Assembly (NCBI GenBank): GCA_039822785.1
Contig: JBCBMO010000002.1
Span: 496,001 to 560,000, forward strand
Source of the DNA: Thermohalobaculum sp039822785
GTDB taxonomy: Bacteria; Pseudomonadota; Alphaproteobacteria; Rhodobacterales; Rhodobacteraceae
DNA length: 64,000 nucleotides
Direction: 5' to 3'
Position 1 is the first letter of the stretch, and every line of letters begins with the position of its first letter. The notes under the pieces were generated by a model. That model was given only the letters and a program-made list of their open reading frames with translations. It searched no databases and was not told the DNA's origin. Positions 16,621 to 28,448 of the stretch are shown piece by piece. The translations under genes and the position numbers were made by a program.

Positions 16621-17829
16621 ATGTCGAAGATCAAAGTGGACAATCCCGTCGTCGAACTCGACGGCGACGAGATGACCCGGATCATCTGGGACTTCATCAA
16701 GCAAAAGCTGATCCTCCCCTACCTCGACATCGACCTGAAGTACTACGACCTCGGCATCGAGGCGCGCGATGCGACCGACGACCAGATCACCGTTGACGCC
16801 GCCAACGCGATCAAGGAGTTCGGCGTGGGCGTCAAATGCGCCACGATCACGCCGGACGAAGCGCGGGTCGAGGAGTTCGGCCTGAAGCGCATGTATCGCA
16901 GCCCCAACGGCACCATCCGCAACATCCTGGGCGGCGTGATCTTCCGCCAGCCGATCATCTGCCGCAACGTGCCCCGCCTGGTGCCGGGCTGGACCAAGCC
17001 CATCGTCGTCGGCCGCCATGCCTTCGGCGATCAGTACCGCGCCACCGACTTCCTGTTCCCCGGCGCCGGCACCCTGACCATCAAGTTCACCGGCGCCGAT
17101 GGCGAAGTGATCGAGCGCGAGGTCTTCCAGGCCCCCGGCTCCGGCGTCACCATGGCCATGTACAACCTCGACCAGTCGATCATCGACTTCGCGCGGGCCT
17201 CGATGAACTACGGCCTGTCGCTCGGCTGGCCGGTCTATCTCTCGACCAAGAACACCATCCTCAAAGCCTATGACGGGCGCTTCAAGGACCTGTTCCAGAA
17301 GGTCTACGAGGAGGAGTTCGAGGAGAAGTTCAAGGCCGCCGGCATCCTCTATGAGCACCGCCTGATCGACGACATGGTCGCCTGCGCGATGAAGTGGAAC
17401 GGTGGCTATGTCTGGGCCTGCAAGAACTACGACGGTGACGTGCAGTCCGACACGGTGGCCCAGGGCTTCGGTTCGCTCGGCCTTATGACCTCGGTCCTGA
17501 TGACGCCGGACGGCAAGACGGTCGAGAGCGAGGCCGCCCACGGCACCGTCACCCGCCACTACCGCCAGCACCAGAAGGGCGAGCAGACCTCGACCAACTC
17601 CATCGCCTCGATATTCGCCTGGACCGGTGGGCTGAAGCACCGCGCCAAGCTCGACGACAACGCGGCGCTCCTGAGCTTTGCCGAGACCATGGAGCGGGTG
17701 GTAGTCGAGACGGTCGAGAGCGGCGACATGACCAAGGATCTCGCCCTGTTGGTGGGTCCCGACCAGGGCTGGCTGACCACCATGGGCTTCCTCGAGAAGG
17801 TTGACGAGAACCTCAACAAGGCGCTCTGA
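16621..17829 (+). CDS. icd: NADP-dependent isocitrate dehydrogenase
   Basis: This TCA-cycle enzyme converts isocitrate to 2-oxoglutarate with NADP+. The 402-residue protein belongs to the eukaryote-like homodimeric subfamily usual in alphaproteobacteria, with VVELDGDEMTRIIWDFIK at the N terminus, substrate-site residues in YRSPNGTIRN, and EAAHGTVTRHYR near the C terminus. The start MSKIKVDNP follows GGGAGAAG; a longer in-frame extension lacks support. It is monocistronic by position. Confidence 0.97.
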   Translation: MSKIKVDNPVVELDGDEMTRIIWDFIKQKLILPYLDIDLKYYDLGIEARDATDDQITVDAANAIKEFGVGVKCATITPDEARVEEFGLKRMYRSPNGTIRNILGGVIFRQPIICRNVPRLVPGWTKPIVVGRHAFGDQYRATDFLFPGAGTLTIKFTGADGEVIEREVFQAPGSGVTMAMYNLDQSIIDFARASMNYGLSLGWPVYLSTKNTILKAYDGRFKDLFQKVYEEEFEEKFKAAGILYEHRLIDDMVACAMKWNGGYVWACKNYDGDVQSDTVAQGFGSLGLMTSVLMTPDGKTVESEAAHGTVTRHYRQHQKGEQTSTNSIASIFAWTGGLKHRAKLDDNAALLSFAETMERVVVETVESGDMTKDLALLVGPDQGWLTTMGFLEKVDENLNKAL

Positions 17830-17845
17830 ACGACCGAACAGGGTA

Positions 17846-17873
17846 GCCGGCGGCCGATCGCCCCGCCGCCGGC
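17846..17873 (+). terminator. possible icd terminator hairpin
   Basis: An 8-bp stem GCCGGCGG / CCGCCGGC with a 12-base loop begins 16 bp after the icd stop. There is no T tract, so it is a weak candidate that may instead protect the 3' end of the message. Confidence 0.35.
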
Positions 17874-17962
17874 CCCGGCTCCCCCCGCGCCGTCGGGCCT
17901 ATCCGATTACAAAGCGTCAAGATGCATCGGGTAGATCTGATCGGCGGATGAGGGGAGAAGCT

Positions 17963-19978
<2,016 letters not shown>

Positions 19979-21200
19979 CCGGGTTCACGAAGTCCCGCTG
20001 TTCGTGGCGGTGATCGCGCCACTCCCGCTTGACCCGCAGCCACCACTTCATCTGCGCATCGGCGTCGGTCACCAGCATCTGGGGCGGGTCGTACTTCAGG
20101 CCTTCGTTTTGCTTGACGATGATATCGCCGTCCTGCTCCAGAAACCGCCGCGCGGCGGAGCGCACGAGCGGCGCCATCCAATCGAGCCCCGGCATGGTCC
20201 ACCACAGCGCCTGCAGCATCTGGGTGTTGCGCCCGTCCATGGGCGTGATCGCCAGCAGGTTCAGGATGGCGTGGCGGTCGCCGATGATCCGCTCGATCCG
20301 CAGGCCGGGGATCTGCAGCGTGATCTCGGTCCGCACATTCGCGCCCAACAAGCGGTGGAAGGGCGTGACGTTGCGGATCGGATGCATCGCCATGCGCCAG
20401 CCGAGGGGGGCAGGTTCAAAGACCTTGGCCTTGTCACGTAGCGTCGCCTCGTTTCGGCGCATCCACCAGGCCCGGTGCACGAAGGGGATATGCGCGGGAT
20501 CCATCATCCCGAAAGCGGCGTTGTCGAAGTCCGAGCGGTAGTGCAGCGCCACCGCCGCCTGGGGCGCGCGATCCTCCACATCCGGCAGGGGCGGCGGCGG
20601 CGCAGGCGTCCTGTCCGCCGACACCGCCTCGTCCGCCAGGAAAATCCAGATCAGCCCCTGCCGCTCCGCCACCGGCCAGGTCGCGCATTCGATCCGGCTC
20701 ACATCGACGTTCTGCTCTGCCAGGAGGGAGGGGATCAGCGTGCAGACCCCGTCCTGCCCAAAGCGCCAGCCATGATAGCCGCACTGCACGGTATCGCCGT
20801 CGAACCGCCCGAAGCGCAGCGGAATACCCCGGTGCGGGCAGAGATCCTTGAGCGCGAAGACCTGTCCGTCGCGCCGGCGGGCAAAGAGGATCGGCTCGCC
20901 GAAGAACTCCCGCCCCGCCATCTTACCGGGCTTCAGCGCCGCACTGGGCAGGGCGACGTACCAGGCACCGCGGACGAAGGGGTCCTCCTGCGCCGGCTGG
21001 GGCACCGGATTGTCCTCGATCTGCGGTCTCTGCTCGCCGTCCATCGCCCGTCCGATCTCTCAGCCCCTCTGCGGTGTAGGCGAACGGGGGGCTCGCTTCA
21101 ACGCGACATGGCCGGGGCCCTCGCGGCCGCCACCGTGACGCCACCGCGGTCTGCGCCATATGCCCGTCCGGGCGGCCAAGCAGAAACGGGGGAACGCGCC

Positions 21201-21683
21201 ATGCAACTGTCAAAGGCGCCGGTGCCGAATTTCGACCAGGCGATGGAGTTGCTCACCCATGCCGAGGCGGCGATCCACCGCGGCGAGGCGCAGGCGCGGG
21301 CCTTCATGATCATGAACGCGGCCCTCGCCGCGACCGCCTGGGCCAATCCCACGGCGACGGGCGCCCTGTTCCTCACCCTCTCCGCCCTCGGGGCCGTCGC
21401 CCTCGGCTCCTGGGTGCTGCTGTTTGCGGGCGGCGGCGGCAAGCAGATGAAGGACGCGCGCCAGGCGCTCTACCTCGATGCGATCGGCGAGAAGGACACC
21501 TACGAGGAGTTCCTGCGCACCTTCACGATCCTCGCCGCCAGCCCAGGGGAGCGGGTGCTGCATGCCGTCTACCTCCGCTCGATCTGGGCCAAGCGCAAGA
21601 CGCGTCTCGTGCGGCTGCTCGGCGGGATCAGCCTCGCCAACCTCCTGGCAACGGCCCTGGTCGTCTCCCAGCGCTTCGGCTGA
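21201..21683 (+). CDS. small membrane protein resembling Pycsar TM effectors
   Basis: A 160-residue protein with two N-terminal transmembrane helices (about 35-50 and 54-76), a polar middle with YLDAIGEKDTYEEFLRTF (91-108) and SIWAKRKTRLVRLL (127-140), and a third hydrophobic helix at about 141-155. This order resembles PycTM (PF18967) effectors, which disrupt membranes on sensing cyclic nucleotides. That resemblance is my pattern reading, not a search result. No cyclase gene adjoins it, so it may be a housekeeping relative. The ATG at 21201 follows GGGGGAA. Confidence 0.45.
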   Translation: MQLSKAPVPNFDQAMELLTHAEAAIHRGEAQARAFMIMNAALAATAWANPTATGALFLTLSALGAVALGSWVLLFAGGGGKQMKDARQALYLDAIGEKDTYEEFLRTFTILAASPGERVLHAVYLRSIWAKRKTRLVRLLGGISLANLLATALVVSQRFG

Positions 21684-21786
21684 CCCAAGGGTCAGACCTT
21701 CGCAGCCTCGTGACCGCAATGTCGCAAAAGCGCATCGGCCCTTGGGCATGGTCCGGCCACCGTCCCGAAATGACACGAGGCTCAGC

Positions 21787-23178
21787 ATGCTCCGCGCCCC
21801 TCTGCTCTCCACCACCGCCCTCACCCTGATGCTCGCCCTCAGCCCCGCCCCCAGTGTGGCGGACGGCAATGGCGCCCAGAAGGTGACGGCGACCCTTGCC
21901 GGCCATGCGGTGATCCCGGCGGCCACCTTCGTGCCGGCGCCGGCCGATGCGCCGGCAGCACTCTCGATCTCCGGCCGCTTCACGGGCCCCGGCAATCGGC
22001 GCGAGGAGCAGCTCTACGCGATCGAGGGGCGGACCTGGATCGGCCCCAAGGATGCCGAGAAGCGCGCCACGGGCCTGTCGCTGCCCTTCGTGGGCCAGCC
22101 GGTGCAGGGCTTCTCCGGCGTCAGTCACCTGGGCGAGGGCGTCTACCTCGCGCTCTCGGACAACGGCTTCGGCTCCAAGGTCAATTCGCAAGACGCCATG
22201 CTGATGGCCCATCGCCTGGAGCCCGACTGGGAGACCGGCAAGGTCGCGATCCTGGAGACGATCTTCCTGTCCGACCCCGACCGCGTGCTGCCCTTCTCGA
22301 TCCAGAACGAGCACACCGAGACGCGCTATCTCACGGGCGCCGATTTCGACATCGAGGCGATCCAGCTGATCGACGGCCTGATGTGGTTCGGTGATGAGTT
22401 CGGGCCCTTCCTCTTCGCCACCGACACCAGCGGCAAGGTCGTCTACTTCACCGAGACCACGCTGGACGGCCGCACGCTGCACTCGCCCGATCACTTCGGG
22501 ATCCGCGCGCCGTCCTGGCCGGGCGAGGTCAGCTTCGAGACGCGCCGCTCCCGCGGCTACGAGGGCATGGCGAAATCGCCGGACGGCAGCCTGCTCTATC
22601 CCCTGCTCGAGGGGCCGGTCTGGGACGCCGAGGCGGGCGCGCCCGAGAGCGTGGGTGGCCGCGAGGTCCTGCGTCTCATGGAGTTCAACGTGGCCGACCG
22701 CGCCTGGACGGGGCGCAGCTGGCTCTATCCGCTCGAGGCAAACGGCCATGCCATCGGCGATTTCAACATGATCTCCGAGACCCGCGGGCTGGTGATCGAG
22801 CGTGACGGCAACGAGGGCGACGCGGCGCTTGCCTGCCCGGCGGACAATCTCGACGGTCCGGACTGTTTCGCCCGCCCGGCTGAGTTCAAGCGCGTATATC
22901 TGATCGACATGGCGGGCGTGGCGCCGGGTCAGTCGATCAAGAAGCTCGCCTATGTGGACCTCCTCGACATCGAGGATCCGGATGGCCTCGCGCGCCTGGG
23001 CGGCGGCGACGGCAAATTCACCTTCCCCATGGTGACGATCGAGGATGTCGATGTGGTCGACGCCGAGCACATCATCGTGGGCAACGACAACAACCTGCCG
23101 TTCTCCACGGGCCGCGCCATCGGCGTGCCCGATGACAACGAGTGGATCCTGCTCCACGTCCCCGACCTGCTGCAGTAA
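21787..23178 (+). CDS. secreted phytase-like esterase (PF13449-like)
   Basis: A 463-residue exported protein with a signal peptide (1-25, ending SVA-D). It looks like the 'esterase-like activity of phytase' family, a six-bladed propeller fold: FSGVSHLGEGVYLALSDNG, FDIEAIQLIDGLMWFGDEFGPF, RGYEGMAKSPDG and DVDVVDAEHIIVGNDNNLPFS are its typical blocks with acidic metal-binding residues. It probably hydrolyses phosphate esters in the periplasm or outside the cell. The start follows a short spacer after the small membrane protein gene; co-transcription is possible. Confidence 0.8.
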   Translation: MLRAPLLSTTALTLMLALSPAPSVADGNGAQKVTATLAGHAVIPAATFVPAPADAPAALSISGRFTGPGNRREEQLYAIEGRTWIGPKDAEKRATGLSLPFVGQPVQGFSGVSHLGEGVYLALSDNGFGSKVNSQDAMLMAHRLEPDWETGKVAILETIFLSDPDRVLPFSIQNEHTETRYLTGADFDIEAIQLIDGLMWFGDEFGPFLFATDTSGKVVYFTETTLDGRTLHSPDHFGIRAPSWPGEVSFETRRSRGYEGMAKSPDGSLLYPLLEGPVWDAEAGAPESVGGREVLRLMEFNVADRAWTGRSWLYPLEANGHAIGDFNMISETRGLVIERDGNEGDAALACPADNLDGPDCFARPAEFKRVYLIDMAGVAPGQSIKKLAYVDLLDIEDPDGLARLGGGDGKFTFPMVTIEDVDVVDAEHIIVGNDNNLPFSTGRAIGVPDDNEWILLHVPDLLQ

Positions 23179-23484
23179 CCCTTACGCCCGTCCCACCGCC
23201 CCCTCCAGCCCGCGGAGGGGGCACAACCATCCAACACCCCACCGGCAGGGCGGGCCGGGTCAAGGGTCGGCTCTGCCGACGGGCGCAGCCCGCTTGCCCT
23301 TGACGCGGCCCGCCCTGCCTTCACGCTTGATCAGAAGCCCCCTGGGGCTTCTCCCCAGCCCCAAAGCGATCGCCGCCACCCACGCTCGCGCCGGCCACCT
23401 CCTGGCCCGCCGCACCCCCAGCAGCGATCCCGAGGACTCATCGCGGCGACCAGCCGCGATTCCGCTTAGCCGCAGCCCGCGAGA
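23179..23484. repeat. palindromic repeat element A (306-bp gap)
   Basis: No gene lies here. A long cruciform-forming sequence spans 23244-23319: 13-bp arms GGCAGGGCGGGCC / GGCCCGCCCTGCC, then 8-bp GTCAAGGG / CCCTTGAC, enclosing smaller hairpins including CGGGCGCAGCCCG. The same inner block and a diverged copy of the flanking 150 bp recur at about 41507-41757. It sits between convergent genes, where it could end transcription in both directions. Confidence 0.7.
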
Positions 23485-24390
23485 TCAGCCGCCGAAGGCC
23501 CGGCTCCAGCCCACCATGCTTTCGGGGTAGAGGCGCACGTTCTCGATCCCGCCGATCTCGGAGAGCGCGAACCAGTTGGTCGCGGCCCAATGGCCTGTGT
23601 TGCAGAAGCTAACCACCGGCCGCCCCGGCGCCCAGCCCGCGGCGCGGGCCAGCGTGCGCACCGCGCCTCGGTCCTCGCGCAGGGTACCGTCGCTGCCGAA
23701 GAAGCTGTCGTGCACCAGGTTCACCGCCCCCTGCAGCGTGCCGGCCCAGCCGGCCGCCGGGTGGCGCGTGCGCCCGTTGAAGAAGGCGTCGGGCCGCGCA
23801 TCGATCAACAGCGCATCGCTCTGGCCTTCGACGACCGCCCGTACCGCAGCCCGATCCATCGCCCAGGTGTCCGCGATGCGGAAGACGTCTGTCGAGGGCA
23901 CGCGGCGCGTTGGGGTCGCCGAGAGCGCAAGCCCCGCCGCCGCCCAGGCCCGATACCCGCCGTTCACGATGGCGATCCGCTGCAGCCCCGCCGACTTCAG
24001 CGTCCAGTACACCCGCGCCGTGGCGCCGAAGGCCGAGGGGCTGTCGCCCTCGTTCACCAGGATCACCGGCGTGTCCCCGGCCACCCCCGCCCATTGCAGC
24101 ATGCGCGTCAGCTGGTCGTCGGGGATCAGGGACCCTGGGTTCTGCCGCGGGCCGCGCCAGGCCGGATAGGGCAGGTTCACGGCACCCGGCACATGCCCCT
24201 GCCCATAGGCCGGCGGCATCCGCACATCGATCACCGCCGCACCGGCCTCCTGGTGACCGCGAACCGCCTCGGGCGCCATCAGCACCGACCAGGTGCCCGC
24301 CGCCGCGCGAGCCGGCCGCGGGATGCTCAAAGGCAGCGTCAGGGTAAGGGCGGTCCCGCCGCTCAGAGCCAACAGGTAACGACGGCGCAT
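23485..24390 (-). CDS. exported thiosulfate sulfurtransferase (rhodanese pair)
   Basis: A 301-residue protein with an N-terminal signal (MRRRYLLALSGG to PARA), possibly Tat-compatible because of the arginines, followed by two rhodanese domains. The first (about 32-150) is inactive-looking. The second carries the active cysteine in SFCNTGHWA (Cys263). It would transfer sulfur from thiosulfate or persulfides in the periplasm. The start at 24390 follows GAGGAG. It is divergent from the ferredoxin-ASKHA gene, with 178 bp between in which no regulatory element was recognised. Confidence 0.87.
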   Translation of the reverse strand: MRRRYLLALSGGTALTLTLPLSIPRPARAAAGTWSVLMAPEAVRGHQEAGAAVIDVRMPPAYGQGHVPGAVNLPYPAWRGPRQNPGSLIPDDQLTRMLQWAGVAGDTPVILVNEGDSPSAFGATARVYWTLKSAGLQRIAIVNGGYRAWAAAGLALSATPTRRVPSTDVFRIADTWAMDRAAVRAVVEGQSDALLIDARPDAFFNGRTRHPAAGWAGTLQGAVNLVHDSFFGSDGTLREDRGAVRTLARAAGWAPGRPVVSFCNTGHWAATNWFALSEIGGIENVRLYPESMVGWSRAFGG

Positions 24391-24568
24391 GGGCGATCTC
24401 CTCGGCAGCGGCGGCCCGCGGAGACGCCGCGCGGGACCGGTCGATGGGTCGTCGCGGCGCCGGGCAGCGCGGCGGCGACGGAACTGCGTCAGAGAATGCC
24501 GTCTCTCGCCCCTTGCCGCCACCGGCGCGCGCTTAAATTCCCGTGACAGTGATTGGGAAGGGGGGCGC

Positions 24569-26626
24569 ATGAGCGAGGCCCAAGGTAGCGGTCCATCGCA
24601 GCCGCTGGTGATCTTCATGCCATCGGGCAAGCGGGGGCGGTTCGACATCGGCACGCCGGTGCTCACCGCCGCGCGCCAGCTCGGCGTCGATCTCGACAGC
24701 GTCTGCGGCGGGCGCGGCATCTGCTCCAAGTGCCAGGTCGAACCCTCCTTCGGCCAGTTCCCCAAGCACGGGCTCACGGTGTCCGAGGACGCGCTCAGCC
24801 CCTGGAACGCGGTCGAGGCGCGCTACGACGAAAAGCGCGGCCTCAAGCCCGGCCGCCGCCTCGGCTGTCAGGCGACGATCCAGGGCGATCTGGTCATCGA
24901 CGTGCCGGCCGAGAGCCAGGTCCACCGCCAGGTCGTGCGCAAGCGCGCCGAGGTGCGGGACATCACCCTCGACCCCGCCACCCGCATGTACTTCGTCGAG
25001 GTGGAAGAGCCCGACATGCACAACCCCAAGGGCGACCTCGAACGCCTGCTCGAGGCGCTGGAGGCGCAGTGGGGCCTCACCCATGTCGTCGGCGATCTGC
25101 GCACGCTGCAGATGCTGCAGCCCGCCCTGCGGGAGGGGAAGTGGAAGGTCACCGTCGCCGTCCACTTCGGCCACAAACGCAGCCAGGGCCGCATCGTCCA
25201 GGTCTGGCCCGGCTTCCATGAGGGCTCGGTCTACGGCGTCGCCTTCGACATCGGCTCGACCACCATCGCGGGCCACCTCTGCGACCTGAGCACCGGCAAG
25301 GTGCTGTCCTCCTCCGGCGTGATGAACCCGCAGATCCGCTTCGGCGAGGATCTGATGAGCCGCGTCAGCTACTCGATGCTGAACGAGGGCGGCGCGGGCG
25401 AGATGACCAAGGCTGTGCGCGAGGCCATCAACACCCTGACCGGTGTGCTGGCCGAGGAAGCGGGGCTCCAGCGCGAAGACGTGCTCGAGGCGGTGCTGGT
25501 CGGCAACCCGGTGATGCATCACCTGCTGCTGGGCATCGACCCGGTCGAACTCGGCGGGGCGCCCTTCGCGCTTGCGACCTCGGACAGTCTCACGCTCTGG
25601 GCCAATGAAATCGGGCTCAGCATGCACCCGGACGCGCGGCTCTACGTGCTGCCCTGTATCGCCGGGCATGTGGGGGCCGATGCCGCGGCAGTGGCGCTCA
25701 GCGAGCAGGTGAACGAGCAGGACGCGCTGACGCTGGTGGTCGATGTCGGCACTAACGCCGAGATCCTGCTCGGCAACCGCGAGAAGGTGCTCGCCTGCTC
25801 CTCCCCTACCGGCCCGGCCTTTGAGGGCGCGCAGATCTCCGCCGGCCAACGCGCCGCCCCCGGCGCCATCGAACGCGTCGAGATCGACCCTCAGACCCGC
25901 CGTGCGCGCTTCAAAGTGATCGGCTGCGATCTCTGGTCCGACGAGCCGGGCTTCGAGAGCGAAGTCGGCACCGGTTGCGTCACCGGCATCTGCGGCTCTG
26001 GCATCATCGAGGTGATCGCCGAGATGCGTCTGGCCGGCATCATCGACGAGGACGGCGCCATCGGCCCCTCCAGCGCCCTGCCGGGTGCGGTGATCGAGGA
26101 TGGCCGGACATGGGCCTATGTCGTCCATGACGGGCGCGCGGCGGACGGGCCGCTGGTCACCGTCACCCAGACCGACGTGCGGGCGATCCAGCTCGCCAAG
26201 GCAGCACTCTACGCCGGCGCGCGGCTGCTCATGGATCAGATGGAGGTCGAAAGCGTCGAGCGCGTGGTCCTCGCGGGGGCCTTCGGCGCACATATCAGCC
26301 CCAAGCACGCCATGGTGCTGGGCATGATCCCGGACTGCCCGCTGGAGAACGTGACCTCCGCCGGCAATGCGGCGGGCACGGGCGCGCGCATCGCGCTCCT
26401 GAACCGCCAGCAGCGCCGCGAGATCGAGGCCATCGTCCAGGGCATCGAGAAGGTCGAGACCGCCGTCGAGCCGCGGTTCCAGGAGCACTTCGTGGCCGCC
26501 ATGGCAGTGCCCCATAAGACCGCTCCCTATCCCCATCTGGCCAAGGTCGCGACCCTGCCCGACACCCGCTGGGCCGCCCCGGAGGCCGAGGGCACCAACC
26601 GCCGCCGCCGCCGCGCCCGCGCCTGA
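24569..26626 (+). CDS. RACo/RamA-like ferredoxin-ASKHA ATPase (DUF4445)
   Basis: A 685-residue protein with an N-terminal [2Fe-2S] ferredoxin domain (Cys46, Cys52, Cys55 in CGGRGICSKC, and Cys100) and a large ASKHA ATPase domain starting near YGVAFDIGSTT (about residue 225). Family members use ATP to reduce inactive Co(II) corrinoid proteins of methyltransferase systems. The usual corrinoid protein and methyltransferase genes are not adjacent; the only corrinoid enzyme in the window is MetH, 19 kb away, which has its own activation domain. The ATG follows GGGAAGGGGG. A hairpin repeat lies just downstream. Confidence 0.85.
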   Translation: MSEAQGSGPSQPLVIFMPSGKRGRFDIGTPVLTAARQLGVDLDSVCGGRGICSKCQVEPSFGQFPKHGLTVSEDALSPWNAVEARYDEKRGLKPGRRLGCQATIQGDLVIDVPAESQVHRQVVRKRAEVRDITLDPATRMYFVEVEEPDMHNPKGDLERLLEALEAQWGLTHVVGDLRTLQMLQPALREGKWKVTVAVHFGHKRSQGRIVQVWPGFHEGSVYGVAFDIGSTTIAGHLCDLSTGKVLSSSGVMNPQIRFGEDLMSRVSYSMLNEGGAGEMTKAVREAINTLTGVLAEEAGLQREDVLEAVLVGNPVMHHLLLGIDPVELGGAPFALATSDSLTLWANEIGLSMHPDARLYVLPCIAGHVGADAAAVALSEQVNEQDALTLVVDVGTNAEILLGNREKVLACSSPTGPAFEGAQISAGQRAAPGAIERVEIDPQTRRARFKVIGCDLWSDEPGFESEVGTGCVTGICGSGIIEVIAEMRLAGIIDEDGAIGPSSALPGAVIEDGRTWAYVVHDGRAADGPLVTVTQTDVRAIQLAKAALYAGARLLMDQMEVESVERVVLAGAFGAHISPKHAMVLGMIPDCPLENVTSAGNAAGTGARIALLNRQQRREIEAIVQGIEKVETAVEPRFQEHFVAAMAVPHKTAPYPHLAKVATLPDTRWAAPEAEGTNRRRRRARA

Positions 26627-26664
26627 TCGCAGTCATGGCCGCCCCGCACCCGCGTGTGATCGAC

Positions 26665-26729
26665 GGTGCGTGAAATCACGCACCCTACGCGACGGCGGCG
26701 CAGCCGTAGGGTGCGTGGTTCCACGCACC
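26665..26729. repeat. GGTGCGTG hairpin repeat, copy 1
   Basis: GGTGCGTG-AAAT-CACGCACC forms a perfect 8-bp stem, followed by a CTACG...CGTAG stem region and a second GGGTGCGTG / CACGCACC hairpin. It lies between the convergent ferredoxin-ASKHA and DUF533 genes. A closely matching element is at 44213-44266. The first hairpin has no T tract. Confidence 0.75.
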
Positions 26730-26736
26730 TCTTCGC

Positions 26737-27564
26737 TTAACCATACAGGGGTGGGGCGCCGAGTTCGGTGTGGATGTGGTTCACGTCGTCTCGGGAGAGG
26801 CGCAGGGCGCTGGCGAGTTGGTGCAGGAACTGCGCCTCGCGCTCGTCGTCCAGGCGGATGCCCATGACGGCCATGGTGTAGACCTGCTCCTCCAGCCCGC
26901 GCGGCACCTCGTTCGCCAGGGCCTGGGGGTCGACCGACCGGTTCATCTCCGCCTCGACAAAGGCCTTTTCTTCCGCGGAGACATCGCCAAGGCGCTCCAC
27001 GATGCGCTGCTGCTCGACGGGGCCGAAGTCGCCGTCGGCCATCGCCGACTGGATCATGGCGCGCAGCATCAGGGCGGCCACGGCCTCCTGTCCCGCATTC
27101 GGTGTGTCCTGGGGCTCGCCGCCGCCGGCCAGCGCCTGGTTCAAAAGGTCCGAGAACCCAGCGCTGGCACCCGCGGCAGCCGCGCCGCCACCGACCGCGC
27201 CCAGCATCGAGCCGAGCATGCCGCCGAGACCGCCGGAACCACCACCGATCCCCCCACTGCTGCCGCCCGTCAGACTGCCGATGAGTGCGTTGATATCGCG
27301 GCCGGCGCCGCCGGTGCTCGCGCTGCTGCGCCCGCCGCCGAGGGCACCCATGAGGCCGCCGAGGCCGCCCTGCCCGCTGGGGCCACCGCCGGAGAGGAGC
27401 CCGCCGATCATGCTCTCGATCCCGCCGCCCGTGGTCGTGCCACCGCCGGCGGCCCCCAGCAGACCGCCACGGCCCGTGCCGCCGCGCGACATCAGGTGAT
27501 CGGCGCCCTTCGCCAGCGCCACCCCGATGGCGACCTTCGCCAGTGTGCCCATCATGCTCATCAC
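26737..27564 (-). CDS. DUF533/TerB-like protein with glycine-rich linker
   Basis: A 275-residue protein. A short hydrophobic N terminus (about 7-20) is followed by a long glycine/serine low-complexity region (about 28-140). The C-terminal all-helical domain from about 150 contains AALMLRAMIQSAMADGDFGPVEQ, with the acidic ADGDF motif of TerB/DUF533 folds. These inner-membrane-associated proteins (YebE-like) have no proven function; envelope stress is a common context. The high-glycine stretch is encoded by GGC-rich repeats and is probably variable in length. Confidence 0.8.
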   Translation of the reverse strand: MMSMMGTLAKVAIGVALAKGADHLMSRGGTGRGGLLGAAGGGTTTGGGIESMIGGLLSGGGPSGQGGLGGLMGALGGGRSSASTGGAGRDINALIGSLTGGSSGGIGGGSGGLGGMLGSMLGAVGGGAAAAGASAGFSDLLNQALAGGGEPQDTPNAGQEAVAALMLRAMIQSAMADGDFGPVEQQRIVERLGDVSAEEKAFVEAEMNRSVDPQALANEVPRGLEEQVYTMAVMGIRLDDEREAQFLHQLASALRLSRDDVNHIHTELGAPPLYG

Positions 27565-27638
27565 GCATCCTCCCTTTCCGTCACGGCAGAGGGTAGCACG
27601 CGCTTGATGACAGTTGACGCACGGCGCGCCGCAGGGCC

Positions 27639-28445
27639 CTAGCGCAGCGCAGCACCCATCTCGCGCAGCAGCGCCGGGGTGAAGGGGATCGCGATGTTGT
27701 GCAGGCGCGGGCCGAAATCGCGCCCGCCCTTGTCGACCGCGGCGACGTTGATCCCGATCGCGACCCAGCCCTGGCTCGTGAGGCAGGAGATCAGCCCGCC
27801 CGAGGAGCCCGGCGCCGTATCGCAGTCGTGAAACAGGATGCCCTGAGGCGCCAGAACACCGGCGGGTTTGTCGCGCAGGCGGCAGCGCTGCACGGCGTAG
27901 CGTCCGGGCTCGGGGATGTCGCCGTGGTGCAGGGTCAGGCGCAGCCTTCGCTGCGGACAGTCCTCCGGCATGCCGGCCAGGGGCGCCGTGGTGCCGTAGC
28001 GCAGCACCCGCGCCTGATCCTCGATCCGGAACACCGCGATGTCGCGCCGAAAGGCCGACCAGGTGCCCGTGGGCGAGAGCGACAGCGCCTCGAGCCGCTC
28101 GACCTGAAGCTGGCGCAGCCGGCAGCGGCGTTGGGCGCCTCCGCCCTCCCGCAGATGCATGCGCAGCCGCATCGATCGTGGGTCCGCCCGCAAGCGACCG
28201 TCCCTGGCAACCACATGGGCGGCGGTGACGAAGACGCGCCTGCCGTCCTGCCCCGGCAAGCGCAGGAGCGAGGCTGTCCCGGCGCTCTGCCGTGTCCCGC
28301 CGCCAAGCAGGATCTGCCCCACCGACCCGGCCGGCTCCTCACAGATGCGCGGCGCGATCCGATGGCGCTCGTCGCGCCCGATGATCGCAGCCGCAGCGCT
28401 ATCGGCAAGGAGTGCGAGGACCAGGAGCAAAAGCAGCGAGCGCAC
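27639..28445 (-). CDS. secreted trypsin-like serine protease
   Basis: A 268-residue exported protein with a signal peptide (1-20, ending SAAAA). The chymotrypsin-fold triad is His77 in VTAAHVV, Asp135 in RRDIAVFRI, and Ser215 in APGSSGGLI. Six or more cysteines (35, 108, 163, 188, 208, 220) suggest disulfides. It lacks a PDZ domain, so it is not a Deg/HtrA protein. It lies 74 bp after the DUF533 start and may share its transcript. Substrate unknown. Confidence 0.82.
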   Translation of the reverse strand: MRSLLLLLVLALLADSAAAAIIGRDERHRIAPRICEEPAGSVGQILLGGGTRQSAGTASLLRLPGQDGRRVFVTAAHVVARDGRLRADPRSMRLRMHLREGGGAQRRCRLRQLQVERLEALSLSPTGTWSAFRRDIAVFRIEDQARVLRYGTTAPLAGMPEDCPQRRLRLTLHHGDIPEPGRYAVQRCRLRDKPAGVLAPQGILFHDCDTAPGSSGGLISCLTSQGWVAIGINVAAVDKGGRDFGPRLHNIAIPFTPALLREMGAALR

Positions 28446-28448
28446 CGC

